A stretch of DNA of 64,000 nucleotides from Micromonospora yasonensis (lineage in GTDB: Bacteria; Actinomycetota; Actinomycetes; Mycobacteriales; Micromonosporaceae), in the NCBI RefSeq assembly GCF_026013475.1, contig NZ_JAPDPH010000002.1:38833-102832 (forward strand), written 5' to 3'. Positions 18,258 to 29,559 of this stretch are shown here, in pieces. The position numbers and the translations under genes are program-made. How positions within the stretch are numbered: the first letter of the stretch is position 1; every line of letters starts with the position of its first letter. The notes beneath the pieces were generated by a model. It worked only from the letters and a program-made list of their open reading frames with translations. It had not been told where the DNA came from and did not search any database.

Positions 18258-19477
18258 GCAGTCCGTACCCTCTCGGGCTGCGGCTGGCCGGCCGGCGGGT
18301 GGTCGTGGTGGGCGGGGGAGCGGTGGCCACCCGGCGGGTACCCGCGCTGCTCGACGCCGGCGCGGACGTCCTGCTGGTGTCCCCGGAGCTGACCCCGGCG
18401 CTGCGCGCCCACGTCGACGCGGGCCGGCTGCACTGGGAGCCACGCCGGTTCGCCCCCGACGACCTGGACGGGGCCTGGCTGGTCCAGGTGGCGGTGGACG
18501 ACCAGGCCGCCGCGGCCGCGGTCAGCGCCGCCGCCGCCGAGCGCCGGGTCTTCTGCGTACGTGCCGACGACCGGACGGCCGCCACCGCGTGGACTCCGGC
18601 AGTCACCCGGCACGGCCCGGTCACCGTCGCCGTGCTCGGCGGCGGCGATCCCCGCCGGGCGATGGCCGTCCGGGACGCCGTCCGCGACCTGCTCAGCGTG
18701 CGCCCCGACCTGGCCGGCGGTGGGACCGGCGGCGCGCCCGGACGGGTGGCGCTCGTGGGGGCCGGCCCCGGCGATCCCGAGCTGATCACGCTGAAGGGTT
18801 GGCGGCTGCTCACCGAGGCCGAGGTGGTGGTCGCCGACCGTCTGGTCCCCGGGCTGCTCCTCGACGAGCTGCGCCCGGACGTCGAGCTGGTGGACGCCTC
18901 CAAGATCCCGTACGGGCCGTCCCGCGCCCAGGAGGAGATCAACCGGATCCTGGTGGACCGCGCCCTGGCCGGGAAGTCGGTGGTACGGCTCAAGGGCGGC
19001 GACCCGTACGTCTTCGGCCGGGGCGGCGAGGAACTGCTGGCCTGCGCCGCGGCGGGCGTCCCGGTGACCGTGGTGCCCGGGGTGACCAGCGCGATCGCCG
19101 TGCCGGGGGTGGCCGGGGTGCCGGTGACCCACCGGGCGGTGGCGCACGAGTTCACCGTGGTCTCCGGGCACGTGGCGCCCGACTCCCCGACCTCGCTCGT
19201 CCGCTGGGAGGCGCTCGCCGGCCTGCGCGGCACCCTGGTGATCCTGATGGGCCTGAAGAACCTGGCCGCGATCGGCGCCACGTTGATCGCGCACGGCCGA
19301 CCGGCGGACACTCCCGCGGCGGTGATCCAGGAAGGCACGACGGCCTCCCAGCGGATGCTCCGTTCGACGCTGGGCGCGGTGGCCGCCGACGTGACGGCCG
19401 CCGGTCTCCGCCCGCCCGCCATCGTCGTCCTCGGCGATGTGGTCGACGCCCTCGTCGGCGGCTGGCCGGGCACCTGA
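18254..19477 (+). CDS. cysG: Siroheme synthase-type fusion: precorrin-2 dehydrogenase plus uroporphyrinogen-III C-methyltransferase
   Basis: The 407-aa two-domain protein has an N-terminal NAD-binding half (VVVVGGGAVATRR near residue 17) that oxidises precorrin-2. The C-terminal SUMT half methylates uroporphyrinogen III. SUMT motifs VGAGPGDPELITLKG near residue 172, DRLV, KGGDPYVFGRGGEE and PGVTSAIAVPG are intact. It feeds siroheme and cobalamin synthesis, fitting its place after cobT. The GTG at 18254 overlaps the cobT stop. A strong hairpin ends the operon 88 bp downstream. Confidence 0.93.
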   Translation: MSSPYPLGLRLAGRRVVVVGGGAVATRRVPALLDAGADVLLVSPELTPALRAHVDAGRLHWEPRRFAPDDLDGAWLVQVAVDDQAAAAAVSAAAAERRVFCVRADDRTAATAWTPAVTRHGPVTVAVLGGGDPRRAMAVRDAVRDLLSVRPDLAGGGTGGAPGRVALVGAGPGDPELITLKGWRLLTEAEVVVADRLVPGLLLDELRPDVELVDASKIPYGPSRAQEEINRILVDRALAGKSVVRLKGGDPYVFGRGGEELLACAAAGVPVTVVPGVTSAIAVPGVAGVPVTHRAVAHEFTVVSGHVAPDSPTSLVRWEALAGLRGTLVILMGLKNLAAIGATLIAHGRPADTPAAVIQEGTTASQRMLRSTLGAVAADVTAAGLRPPAIVVLGDVVDALVGGWPGT

Positions 19478-19564
19478 GCCGCCCTCGCCACCCCGCCGGC
19501 CCCCTGGCCCCGCCGGCCCCCGACGCCCGGTGTCGGGTCGGTCGTGCGAGGGCCGTGGACGACG

Positions 19565-19598
19565 ACGGCGGCGGAAGACCGAAATCTTCCGCCGCCGT
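19565..19598. terminator. Strong bidirectional terminator between cysG and the trehalose genes
   Basis: A perfect 14-bp stem (ACGGCGGCGGAAGA with TCTTCCGCCGCCGT) closes a 6-nt CCGAAA loop. It lies between two convergent 3' ends and can act on both strands. Confidence 0.8.
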
Positions 19599-19615
19599 AC
19601 GGCACACCGCTCAGG

Positions 19616-22213
19616 TCACTGCTTGAGCATGTTGTCCAGCAGCAGGGCGCAGCGGATCAGGCCGAGGTGGCTGTACGCCTGCGGGTGGTTGCCCAGGCCG
19701 CGCTCGGCGAGCGGGTCGTACTGCTCGGGGAGCAGTCCGGTCGGGCCCGCCGTGTCGATCATCTGGGCGAACAGCTCCTCCGCGTCGGTCCGCCGGCCGG
19801 TGCGCAGGTACGCCTCGATCAGCCACGACGTGCAGATGTGGAAGCCGCCCTCCCGACCGGGCAGGCCGTCGTCCCAGTGGTACCGGTAGACGACCGGGCC
19901 GCTGCGCAGCTCCGCCTCGATCTTGAGCACCGTGGACAGGAAGCGCGGGTCGTCCCCCGGGAGCAGACCCGACAGGCCGATCCAGAGGGACGAGGCGTCC
20001 ATCTCGTCGTGCCCGTACGCGACGCTGTAGGCCTCGGCCTCCTCGTGCCAGCCGTACTCCAGCACGTTGGATCCGATCCGGTCGCGCAGCTCCACCCACT
20101 CCGGCCGGTCCTCGTGCCCGTGCTGCCGCACCACGTGCAGCGCCCGGTCGACGGTCATCCAGCACATGACCTTGGAGAAGATGTGGTGCCGCGGGGTGAG
20201 ACGGGCCTCCCAGATGCCGTGGTCGGGCTCGTGCCAGCGGCGGCGGACCGCCTCGACCATGTTCTCCAGCACCCGCCACTCGTCGTCGCGGACCGAGCCG
20301 CGAGCGTCCGCCACCGCGGCGATCAGGTCCGCGATCGGGCCGAAGACGTCCAACTGGAGCTGGTGGTTGGCGAGGTTGCCGACCCGGACCGGCCGGGACC
20401 CGGCGTACCCGGGCAGCGTGTCGATGACCGCCTCGGCGCCCAGCTCGTACCCGTCGACGGTGTAGAGCGGGTGGAGTCGCTCGGGATGCCCGCCGGTCCG
20501 GTCGACCACGCCGTCGATCCAGCGCAGCAGGCCCTCCGCCTCCTCGGTGGAACCGAGGTCGACCAGGGCCCGCGCGGTCATCGCCGCGTCGCGCAGCCAG
20601 CAGTAGCGGTAGTCCCAGTTCCGCACGCCGCCCAGCTCCTCGGGGAGCGAGGTGGTCGCCGCGGCCAGGATCGAGCCGGTCGCCTCGTGGCAGAGCCCGC
20701 GCAGGGTGAGCGCGCTGCGGGCCACCAGGTCGCGGGCGGTGCCAGGCAGCCGCAGCCCGGCCACCCAGTCCTTCCACGGCTGCTCGGCGCCAACCTGCCG
20801 CTCGTGGACCGCCACGTGGTGGTGCTCCAGGCTCTGCGTGCCGAAGCGCAGCTCCAAGACCACCTGGCCACCGGCGGCGGAGAGGTCCACCACCGCCTTG
20901 GCGGTCTCGTACCCGCCGTCGTTGGTGACCTCCCAGGTCACCCCGGGGGCGTAGAGCGCGACCGGCTCGTTGGAGCCGAGCACCAGCAGCCCGTCGTCCA
21001 GCGGCTGGAGCTGCACCTGGACCTGGCCGAACTCGGGGCGCGGCGCGAACTCGATCCGGGCCCGGCCGGTGCCGCTGAGCACCCGCACCAGCGTCGAGTC
21101 GCCGGTGACGACCGCCGGGCCGTCCGGGGTGGTCTCCCGGGCCGGGAGGTCCAGCCAGTCGGTGACGGTCAGCCCGGACCAGCGGGTCTCCACGGTCATG
21201 GTGCCGCTGCGGTAGCGCTGGCCGAGCGGGATGCCGCCGCGCTGCGGGCCGACGGTGAAGTGCCCGGCCGGGCTGCCGCCGACCAGGTCGGCGAAGATCG
21301 CCGCCGAGTCGGGCTTCGGGTGGCAGAGCCAGGTGATCTTGGCTTCCGGGGTGACCAGCGCGACGGTCCGCCCGTTGGCCAGCATCGAGTGCCGCTCGAT
21401 GGGCACCGCCCGCTCGCCGAAGAGCCAGTGCCGCCGGGTCTCCAGCAGCAGTCCCAGGGCCCGCGCCGCCTCGATCGGCTCGGCCACCCGGTAGTCGGCC
21501 TGGGTGTCGCCCGGACCGATCTTGATGCCCACGTCCGGTCCGTGCAGGTTGCCGAAGGCGTTCTCATCGGTGACGTCGTCACCGATGAAGAGCACCGCGC
21601 TGGCCGCGAGCTGGGTTCGGAGCTGGTCGACCGCGGTGCCCTTGTGGGTGGCGACCACCGACAGCTCGATGACCTCCTTGCCTTGGGTGACCGTGACGTC
21701 ATCCCAGGTCGCCGGGCCGCTGCGCACCGCTTCGACCGCGGACGCGGCGATCTGCGGGGGCACCCCGCGGGTGTGCACGGCGACGCTGGCCGGCTTGCGC
21801 TCCAGCCGTACCCCGGAATGCTCGGCGGCGATCTCGCGCAGCGCGTCCCGCAGCCGGGTCCGGGTCGCGATCAGCTCGGGGGAGAGCCGTTCGACGAAGC
21901 CGATGTCGAACTCGGAGCCGTGGCTGCCGACCAGGTGGACCTCGCTGGGCAGCCGGGAGAGCGCGGCCAGGTCGCGCAGCGCCCGGCCGGAGACCACCGC
22001 GACGGTGGTCTGCGGCAGCGAGGCCAGCGCGCGCACCGCGGCCACCGACTCGGGCAGCGGTACGGCCTTGCTCGGGTCCTCGACGATCGGGGCGAGGGTG
22101 CCGTCGTAGTCGCAGGCGACCAGGAGCTGCGGCACGCGGGCGATCCGGCCGATGGCGGCGCGCAGCTCGGGATCCAGTACGCCGCCGTGCGGGGTGGTGG
22201 CGGGGGAAGTCAC
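19616..22213 (-). CDS. otsB: Trehalose-6-phosphate phosphatase fused to a GH15 glycoside hydrolase
   Basis: The 865-aa protein joins two enzymes. Residues 1-250 are a HAD-type trehalose phosphatase: [11 protein letters not shown] near residue 38, [18 protein letters not shown], and [12 protein letters not shown] near residue 215. Residues 265-865 are a GH15 glucoamylase/trehalase-like domain, with [16 protein letters not shown] near residue 535, MDASSLW and the late [11 protein letters not shown]. The phosphatase completes trehalose synthesis with OtsA. GH15 relatives in mycobacteria hydrolyse trehalose, so one chain could both make and break the sugar. The GTG at 22213 overlaps the otsA stop. 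Confidence 0.88.
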   Translation of the reverse strand: MTSPATTPHGGVLDPELRAAIGRIARVPQLLVACDYDGTLAPIVEDPSKAVPLPESVAAVRALASLPQTTVAVVSGRALRDLAALSRLPSEVHLVGSHGSEFDIGFVERLSPELIATRTRLRDALREIAAEHSGVRLERKPASVAVHTRGVPPQIAASAVEAVRSGPATWDDVTVTQGKEVIELSVVATHKGTAVDQLRTQLAASAVLFIGDDVTDENAFGNLHGPDVGIKIGPGDTQADYRVAEPIEAARALGLLLETRRHWLFGERAVPIERHSMLANGRTVALVTPEAKITWLCHPKPDSAAIFADLVGGSPAGHFTVGPQRGGIPLGQRYRSGTMTVETRWSGLTVTDWLDLPARETTPDGPAVVTGDSTLVRVLSGTGRARIEFAPRPEFGQVQVQLQPLDDGLLVLGSNEPVALYAPGVTWEVTNDGGYETAKAVVDLSAAGGQVVLELRFGTQSLEHHHVAVHERQVGAEQPWKDWVAGLRLPGTARDLVARSALTLRGLCHEATGSILAAATTSLPEELGGVRNWDYRYCWLRDAAMTARALVDLGSTEEAEGLLRWIDGVVDRTGGHPERLHPLYTVDGYELGAEAVIDTLPGYAGSRPVRVGNLANHQLQLDVFGPIADLIAAVADARGSVRDDEWRVLENMVEAVRRRWHEPDHGIWEARLTPRHHIFSKVMCWMTVDRALHVVRQHGHEDRPEWVELRDRIGSNVLEYGWHEEAEAYSVAYGHDEMDASSLWIGLSGLLPGDDPRFLSTVLKIEAELRSGPVVYRYHWDDGLPGREGGFHICTSWLIEAYLRTGRRTDAEELFAQMIDTAGPTGLLPEQYDPLAERGLGNHPQAYSHLGLIRCALLLDNMLKQ

Positions 22214-23613
22214 GCGGCAGCCTCCGCATCGGGCACGCCGAGTTCGGTCAGGAAGGACTTGGCCCAGTGCCCCACGTCGTGGGTGCGCAGGTGGCGTTGC
22301 ATTATCCGCATCCGGCGGCGGGCTTCGGGTCTCTCGACGTGCACGGCGCGCAGCAGCGCGTCCTTTACCGCGTCGGGGTCGTGCGGGTTGCACAAAAAGG
22401 CCTGGCGCAGCTCTGTCGCGGCGCCGGCGAACTCACTGAGCACGAGCGCGCCGCCCTGGTCGGCGCGCGATGCGACGTACTCCTTGGCCACCAGATTCAT
22501 TCCGTCTCGCAGCGGGGTCACGATCATCACGTCGGCCGCGGCGTACATCGCGGCCAGTTCGGAGCGACTGTACGACTGATGCAGATAATGCACCGCCGGC
22601 ACACCCACTCGTCCAAATTCGCCATTAATCCGACCAACTTCGCGCTCCACCTTGACGCGTAGTGCCTGGTAGTGCTCCACGCGCTCGCGGCTGGGCGTGG
22701 CGACCTGCACCATAACCGCGTCGGGAACTGTCAACTTTCCGTCAGCGAGCAGTTCGCGGAAGGCCTTCAGCCGGAGCTCGATGCCCTTGGTGTAGTCGAG
22801 CCGGTCGACGCCCAGGATGATGGTCTTCGGGTTGCCCAGCTCCTCGCGGATCTGCTTGGCCCGGGCCTGGATCGCCGCGTCGGCGGCGAGCCGCTCCATC
22901 TCCCTGGTGTCGATGGAGATCGGGAACGCGCCGGCCTTCACCTGCCGGCCGTCGACCTGGATCATCTGCCCCTCGTAGCGGAGGCCGAGCAGGTGCCGGG
23001 CGAGCCGGACGAAGTTCTGCGCCGCCAGCCGCTGCTGGAAACCGACCAGGTCGGCGCCGAGCAGGCCGCGCAGGATCTCGGTGCGGAACGGCATCTGCAT
23101 GAACAGCTCGATCGGCGGGAACGGGATGTGCAGGAAGAACCCGATCCGCAGGTCCGGCCGCAGCTCGCGGAGCATGGCCGGGACCAGTTGGAGCTGGTAG
23201 TCCTGCACCCAGACCGTCGCGCCCTCGGCCGCGACGTCCGCGGCGGCCTCCGCGAACCGGGCGTTGACCAGGCGGTACGCCTCGCGCCAGCGGCGCTTGT
23301 AGGCCGGGGTCTCGACCGCGTCGTGATAGAGCGGCCAGATCGTCGCGTTGGACTGCCCCTCGTAGTAGCGCTCCAGCTCCTCGGCGCTCAACGGCACCGG
23401 GTGCAGCCGGATGCCCTCCAGGTCGAACGGCTCCGGGGCGGCGCCGGTGCCGCCTGCCCAACCGACCCAGGTCCCCTGGTGCTCGGCGAGGACCGGGTGC
23501 AGCGCGGTGACCAGCCCACCCGGGCTTCGTCGCCACTGCCGTCCCTCAGGTGTGCTCACCTCGTCGACCGGCAGTCGGTTCGCCACTACGACAAAGGAGC
23601 TACGGACGGTCAC
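22210..23613 (-). CDS. otsA: Alpha,alpha-trehalose-phosphate synthase OtsA
   Basis: The 467-aa GT20 enzyme joins UDP- or GDP-glucose with glucose-6-phosphate. [11 protein letters not shown] starts the family. WVGWAGG, the acceptor-site [11 protein letters not shown] near residue 145, [21 protein letters not shown] near residue 272 and the nucleotide-binding [15 protein letters not shown] near residue 370 are all present. The GTG at 23613 is the start. Its stop overlaps the phosphatase/GH15 gene (GTGA), so synthesis and dephosphorylation are co-translated. Confidence 0.95.
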   Translation of the reverse strand: MTVRSSFVVVANRLPVDEVSTPEGRQWRRSPGGLVTALHPVLAEHQGTWVGWAGGTGAAPEPFDLEGIRLHPVPLSAEELERYYEGQSNATIWPLYHDAVETPAYKRRWREAYRLVNARFAEAAADVAAEGATVWVQDYQLQLVPAMLRELRPDLRIGFFLHIPFPPIELFMQMPFRTEILRGLLGADLVGFQQRLAAQNFVRLARHLLGLRYEGQMIQVDGRQVKAGAFPISIDTREMERLAADAAIQARAKQIREELGNPKTIILGVDRLDYTKGIELRLKAFRELLADGKLTVPDAVMVQVATPSRERVEHYQALRVKVEREVGRINGEFGRVGVPAVHYLHQSYSRSELAAMYAAADVMIVTPLRDGMNLVAKEYVASRADQGGALVLSEFAGAATELRQAFLCNPHDPDAVKDALLRAVHVERPEARRRMRIMQRHLRTHDVGHWAKSFLTELGVPDAEAAA

Positions 23614-23934
23614 GATCGGCCACCTCCGGGTGCTGACGGGTCCACCGCGATGAGCGTACTGAGCGTATCCGCGGCCTCTGTTCCCCCGTGCCGGAGTTAC
23701 CTACCCGTCCCAGTTCCGCCGAATCCCTGATCGTGATCATGCCAACAACCAGCGCCGACGGCGGCGCGCCCGGACCGTCCGGGCGGGGTGATGTGGGCGG
23801 AGCGGGGCGTACCTGTCAGGATTGACGACGGCGTGCGCGCGGCCGGCTCCCGGCCGGCGGCGGCGGGCGGAAGTCGCCGCCCGCGCCCGCGCCCCGCAAA
23901 CCCGCGATCGCAACCGACGGAGGTAGCCCGCACC
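23614..23934. other. Divergent intergenic region between otsA and ettA (321 bp)
   Basis: This stretch must hold the promoters of otsA (minus strand) and ettA (plus strand). Apart from a short TGATCGTGATCA near-palindrome around 23728-23739 and the ettA ribosome site GGAGG (23919-23923), I see no convincing operator, hairpin or small gene. Confidence 0.5.
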
Positions 23935-25603
<1,669 letters not shown>

Positions 25604-25611
<8 letters not shown>

Positions 25612-26065
25612 CAAGTTCGTCTACCACTGCACGCTGCGCTGGTCCGACCTGGACGCGTACGGGCACATCAACAATGCCCGCTTCCTCACCCTCTACGAGG
25701 AGGCGCGGGTGGCGTTGATGTTCGCCGGCGGCCGGGCGTGGGGAGTGGGCTCGTTCGCCGACGGGGTCGTCATCCGCCGGCACGAGGTCGACTACCTGCG
25801 CCCGGTCGACTACGCGCTGGGTCGGGCCACCGCGGAGGCGGCCCCCACGGTCCGGATCGAACTCTGGGTGGAGCAGCTCCGGGCGGCCTCGTTCAGCGTC
25901 GTCTACGAGCTGTACGACGGTGACGTGCTGGCCAGCACCGCCCGCTCGGTGCTGGTCCCGTTCGACCTGGCCGCGCAGCGGCCCCGCCGGATCTCCCCCG
26001 AGGAGCGGGCCTTCCTGCTCCGCTACGCGCCGGGGCTGACACCGCCACCCGAGGAAGCGCCGTGA
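25604..26065 (+). CDS. Acyl-CoA thioesterase (4HBT hotdog fold)
   Basis: The 153-aa single hotdog domain carries the 4-hydroxybenzoyl-CoA thioesterase signature DLDAYGHINNARFLTLYEEA near residues 14-33, with Asp and His-Asn-Asn as active-site residues. The central RRHEVDYLRPVDY strand follows. It hydrolyses an acyl-CoA whose identity is unknown. The GTG at 25604 lies inside the ettA tail and the stop overlaps the next gene, so the three genes form one tight operon. Confidence 0.85.
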
Positions 26066-26727
26066 CCGGGCCGGCGGCGCACGGGCTGGCCGGGGTGGCC
26101 GACGCCGGCGCCTTCCTGGCCCGGCTGGTCCGGCTGGACCCGGCCGCCCTGGTCCGGCTCCGGCCGGTGCCCGACGCGGGGCGTACGGCCCTCTGGGCCC
26201 GGCTGCCGTGGGACGTCCTGGTGGTCCGGACGGTCGCCGGGGCCGCTCCCGGCGACGTCACGGTCGCCGCTCGGGAATTGTTGGCCGAGTTGGCCGCGGG
26301 CGGCGCGGCGTTGCCCCTGCGCCGGGACGACGGGTGGCGCTGGCCCGTGCCGCCGGCCGCGAGCCGGGCGGTGGAGGCGTTGCCGGCCGAGGACGTCCGT
26401 CGGATCGCCACCGCCGCGGCCGGGACGCTGCGCGAGGCGGCCGCACACGGCGTCGCGGGCCGCGCGGTGGGCCAGCGGGCGCTGCGCGACGCGCTGCTGG
26501 ACCACGTCGCCGTGGTGGTCACCCCCGACGGTGCGCCGGACACTCGGGTGGAGGTGCCGCAGCGGCTGGTCCAGGGCCTGGTCCGGATGGGCTTCCTCGG
26601 CGCCGGTGACGTCCAGGTGAGGGTCGCTGGCCGTTGGGCCGGTCTGGTCGGACCGTACGGCGCCGCTTGGTCGCGAAGGGTCGCCGAATTGAGCCTGACG
26701 CCCGCAATCACTCGTCCGAACGGATGA
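26062..26727 (+). CDS. Conserved actinobacterial hypothetical protein
   Basis: The 221-aa protein is Ala/Arg/Val-rich with no signal peptide, membrane helix or recognised motif. The middle has WPVPPAASRAVEALPAEDVR, then a helix-rich segment ending in a VVVTPDGAPDTRVEVPQRLV region. The GTG at 26062 overlaps the thioesterase stop. Similar proteins follow ettA/thioesterase pairs in related genomes as far as I recall, which suggests conserved linkage; I do not assign a function. Confidence 0.6.
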   Translation: MTGPAAHGLAGVADAGAFLARLVRLDPAALVRLRPVPDAGRTALWARLPWDVLVVRTVAGAAPGDVTVAARELLAELAAGGAALPLRRDDGWRWPVPPAASRAVEALPAEDVRRIATAAAGTLREAAAHGVAGRAVGQRALRDALLDHVAVVVTPDGAPDTRVEVPQRLVQGLVRMGFLGAGDVQVRVAGRWAGLVGPYGAAWSRRVAELSLTPAITRPNG

Positions 26728-26858
26728 CCCCCATTCATTCGTCCGGTTTGGTGCGTCCGTTGGGGGGATGTCTCAACCCGGCTGTCCGGGTACCGTCCAT
26801 CCTCGGATCCAACGCACCGTAGGCGATTGGATCCGCTGGGGAGTGAGGTGCGCGAGCG

Positions 26859-27443
26859 ATGCCGTGGTGGTCATGGCGCCCAGGTCCCGCCGTCGGCGGC
26901 GATCCGGAAACTCGAAGCGGGATCACAGTGGATGACGCCGTCCGGGTCGGACCACCGACCCCCCGCCAGCCGGGGGACGACACGGCCGCGGAGCGGCCCG
27001 CGACGGCGGACATGCCAGCCGCCGCGGTCGGCCCGGTCACCCTCCGTCGGGTCTGCGATGCGCTCGACCTGCTCGACGTGCGCTACCTGGCCGACGGTGA
27101 CGGAAACCTGCTGGCCATGTGGGAGCGGCACGCCGTCCTGGTCACCCTCGAGGGGCCGGACGACGAGATCCTGGTGATGCGCGCCCGGCCACACGCGACG
27201 GTGCCGCCGGACTGGGCGGACCGGGCCTACCGGGTGGTCAACGAGTGGAACCACACCCGGCGGTTCTGCAAGGCGTACATCGGCGACCCGACCGAGCGCG
27301 GTCAGCTCCCCATCTACGCGGAGCTGCAGGTGCCGCTCGGTGCCGGTGCCCACGACGCGCTGCTGGTCGAGATGCTCGACTGCGGGGCCGCGGTGGCGAC
27401 CACCTTCGTGGACTGGCTGCACGACGAGGGCGCCCTGCTCTGA
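26859..27443 (+). CDS. YbjN domain protein
   Basis: The 194-aa protein has a disordered Pro/Asp-rich N-terminus (residues 1-55) and a YbjN-type domain after it. VCDALDLLDVRYLADGDGN, then VVNEWNHTRRFCKAYIGD near residue 128 and the ending TTFVDWLHDEGALL are typical of actinobacterial YbjN proteins. Members resemble type III secretion chaperone folds; their role here is unclear (stress or sensory adaptor). The ATG at 26859 follows a GGGAGTGAGG stretch. It is convergent with the globin gene. Confidence 0.7.
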   Translation: MPWWSWRPGPAVGGDPETRSGITVDDAVRVGPPTPRQPGDDTAAERPATADMPAAAVGPVTLRRVCDALDLLDVRYLADGDGNLLAMWERHAVLVTLEGPDDEILVMRARPHATVPPDWADRAYRVVNEWNHTRRFCKAYIGDPTERGQLPIYAELQVPLGAGAHDALLVEMLDCGAAVATTFVDWLHDEGALL

Positions 27444-27445
27444 GT

Positions 27446-27465
27446 CGCCGCCCCGGGGCGCGGCG
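27446..27465. terminator. Possible hairpin between YbjN and globin genes
   Basis: CGCCGCCCC faces GGGGCGCGGCG just after the YbjN stop. The arms pair with a 2-nt bulge and almost no loop, so only the outer part could fold. It sits between convergent genes. Confidence 0.3.
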
Positions 27466-27476
27466 GCCGGTCGCCG

Positions 27477-27887
27477 TCAGGCTCCGGCGGCCGGGTCCTC
27501 CATCACGTTGACCATGAAGTAGGCGGCCCGCTCCAGATAGTCCCAGAGCGCGCCGGCGATCTCCGGCGGCAGGTCCAACCGGTCCACCGCCCGCCGCATG
27601 TGGTGCAGCCAGGCGTCCCGCTCGGCCGCCCCGATCCGGAAGGGCGCGTGCCGCATCCGCAGCCGCGGGTGGCCGCGCTGCTCCGAGTAGGTGCGCGGGC
27701 CGCCCCAGTACTGCATCAGGAAGAGGGTCAGCCGGTCGGCCGCCGGGCCGAGATCCTCCTCCGGGTACATCGGCCGCAGCAGCGGGTCGGTGGCGACGCC
27801 GGCGTAGAACTCGTCCACCAGCTTGCGGAAGGTGGGTTCGCCGCCGATCGCCTCGAAGAGGGTGATCGACTCGCCTGGGGAAGTCAC
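27477..27887 (-). CDS. glbO: Group II truncated haemoglobin (GlbO-like)
   Basis: The 136-aa protein is a group II (trHbO) globin. [20 protein letters not shown] begins the A/B helices. [11 protein letters not shown] and [20 protein letters not shown] cover the distal pocket, and RHAPFRIG near residue 80 supplies the proximal His. The Trp in the G helix (DAWLHHM) is typical of this group. These proteins bind oxygen and are linked to respiration or NO handling. The GTG at 27887 is the start. Confidence 0.92.
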   Translation of the reverse strand: MTSPGESITLFEAIGGEPTFRKLVDEFYAGVATDPLLRPMYPEEDLGPAADRLTLFLMQYWGGPRTYSEQRGHPRLRMRHAPFRIGAAERDAWLHHMRRAVDRLDLPPEIAGALWDYLERAAYFMVNVMEDPAAGA

Positions 27888-27944
27888 CCTGCCATCCTGC
27901 CAGGTGCGGTCGGCGCTCGACGCCCGCCCACCGGCCGGCGCGGC

Positions 27945-29309
27945 TCAGGTCACCGCGTGCCGGCGCTGGCTCCGCTCCCCGGCGGTCGCCGCGGCGGCGG
28001 CCCGGCCGGGCAGGTGCGGCTGGGGCCCGGCGCCGACGGCCGCGGCCCGGTCGGCCCCGGCGGCCTCGACCGCCGCGTTCACCTCCGCCGGGCCCGGCCA
28101 GGTGAGCGCCGCCCCGAGCATCAGCACGACGCCGGCCGCGCTCCACACGCCGACCACCACCGGGATGGCGAAGCGTTCGGCGAGCGCTCCGGTGACCAGC
28201 ACCGCCGCACCCTGGATGATCTGCGTCCCGCTGGCCATCACGCCGAACGCCCGGGCCCGGTAGCCGTCGGGCAGCGCGCGGACGAAGAGGCCGTTCGCCA
28301 CCGGCAGGAGCCCCGCGGCGGCGAAGCCGCACGCCGCCGCGAGGAGCGCCACCACGAGCGGCGGCGGGTCGAACAGCGCGGGGACCAGCACCGCCGGGCC
28401 GAGCACCGCGAGCGGACGTATCAGCGCCAGCCGTCGGGTCGGGCCGACCAGCCGGCCGACCGCCAGCCCGCCGAGTACGTAGCCGACCGGGTTGGCGACC
28501 ATGATGATCGCCTGGGCGGCACCGCTGCCCAGGCTGCCGCCGCGCTCGGCGGCCCAGGCCGCGGCGAGACCCTCCGGCACGATGGAGAAGAGCATCGCGC
28601 TGAACACCAGCACCGCGATCGCCCGCAGGACCGGCTGGCCGAAGACGATCCGGAAGCCCTGGCCGGTCTCCCGGAGCAGGTGGCTGCGGTGCGCGGCGGT
28701 CATCGCGGGCGGCCGGTCCCGCAGGCCGAACCGGACCAGGGCGGCCGAGACGGCGAAGGTGGCCGCGTTGAACAGCAGGGCGGCGGCCGGGCTCACCGCG
28801 GCCATCGCGGCGCCGGCCAGATAGCCGACGACCTGGGCGCTCTGGCCGGCGCTCGTCATCACGGACAGGCCGACCACCAGCCGGTCGCCGGGCAGGATCT
28901 GCGGGGACACCGCGGAGCGCGCCGCCTGGCTCGGTGGGTTGGCCAGCGTGGCGGCGAAGAGCAGGGCGAGGATCGCCCAGGGCGGTATCCCGGGCACCGC
29001 CACCAGCACCATCAGCGCCATCCGGGCCAGGTCGCAAGCCACCATGACCTCGCGGTAGCGGTGCCGTTCGGCCAGCGCGGCGAGCAGTGGACCGCCGACC
29101 AACCAGGGCAGGTAACTGGCCGCGAACGCGGCCGCGGAGAGGGCCACCGAGTCGGTCTGCCGGTAGACCAGCACCGTGACGGCCGCCTTGGCGATGTAGT
29201 CGCCGACCCAGGACAGGGCGTTGGCCGCGAAGAGGGCGCGGAACTCGGCCTGGCCGAAGACGTCGCGAAAGGTGGCCGGGCCCTCCGGGGCGGGTCGCTC
29301 GTCGGACAC
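27945..29309 (-). CDS. MFS transporter (drug or siderophore exporter type)
   Basis: The 454-aa transporter shows about 12 hydrophobic helices and resembles EntS-type exporters: WVGDYIAKAAVTVLVYRQT, LANPPSQAARSAVSPQILPG, and ERFAIPVVVGVW near the end. The GTG at 29309 sits 5 bp after GGAGG, which I prefer over the upstream GTG at 29339. The last 50 residues are Ala/Arg-rich and cytoplasmic. The substrate is unknown. A 22-bp dyad 85 bp upstream is a possible operator, but no regulator gene is adjacent. Confidence 0.85.
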   Translation of the reverse strand: MSDERPAPEGPATFRDVFGQAEFRALFAANALSWVGDYIAKAAVTVLVYRQTDSVALSAAAFAASYLPWLVGGPLLAALAERHRYREVMVACDLARMALMVLVAVPGIPPWAILALLFAATLANPPSQAARSAVSPQILPGDRLVVGLSVMTSAGQSAQVVGYLAGAAMAAVSPAAALLFNAATFAVSAALVRFGLRDRPPAMTAAHRSHLLRETGQGFRIVFGQPVLRAIAVLVFSAMLFSIVPEGLAAAWAAERGGSLGSGAAQAIIMVANPVGYVLGGLAVGRLVGPTRRLALIRPLAVLGPAVLVPALFDPPPLVVALLAAACGFAAAGLLPVANGLFVRALPDGYRARAFGVMASGTQIIQGAAVLVTGALAERFAIPVVVGVWSAAGVVLMLGAALTWPGPAEVNAAVEAAGADRAAAVGAGPQPHLPGRAAAAATAGERSQRRHAVT

Positions 29310-29393
29310 CGTCGCCTCCATCGTCCTCGGTGCGGCCACTCGTGATGGCCCGCCCGGGGACCGTCGTCAGATCTACGGATCAGCGAGGACACG

Positions 29394-29415
29394 ACACGCT
29401 CCCGTGGGAGCGTGT
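29394..29415. promoter_or_regulatory. 22-bp dyad upstream of the MFS gene
   Basis: ACACGCTCCC and GGGAGCGTGT are perfect inverted arms separated by GT. With only 2 bp in the centre this is a protein-binding dyad rather than a hairpin. It lies about 85-106 bp upstream of the exporter start and downstream of the mechanosensitive channel gene. Confidence 0.5.
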
Positions 29416-29559
29416 GCACCGGATTCTGCCCGATCGTCTGAGAGCTGGCTAGGGCGAACGGATTGATCGTCGCATCTCCGACTGAACGAACGGACGATAC
29501 CCGAGGGGCCGCACGGTGCGGAACCCCGAGGATCGGCCGAGCCGATGCCGGGTGATGGC

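Noticed and set aside
19544..22579. A 1011-codon plus-strand frame
   Set aside because: It lies opposite the trehalose phosphatase/GH15 gene, has no family motifs, and is a GC-driven shadow.
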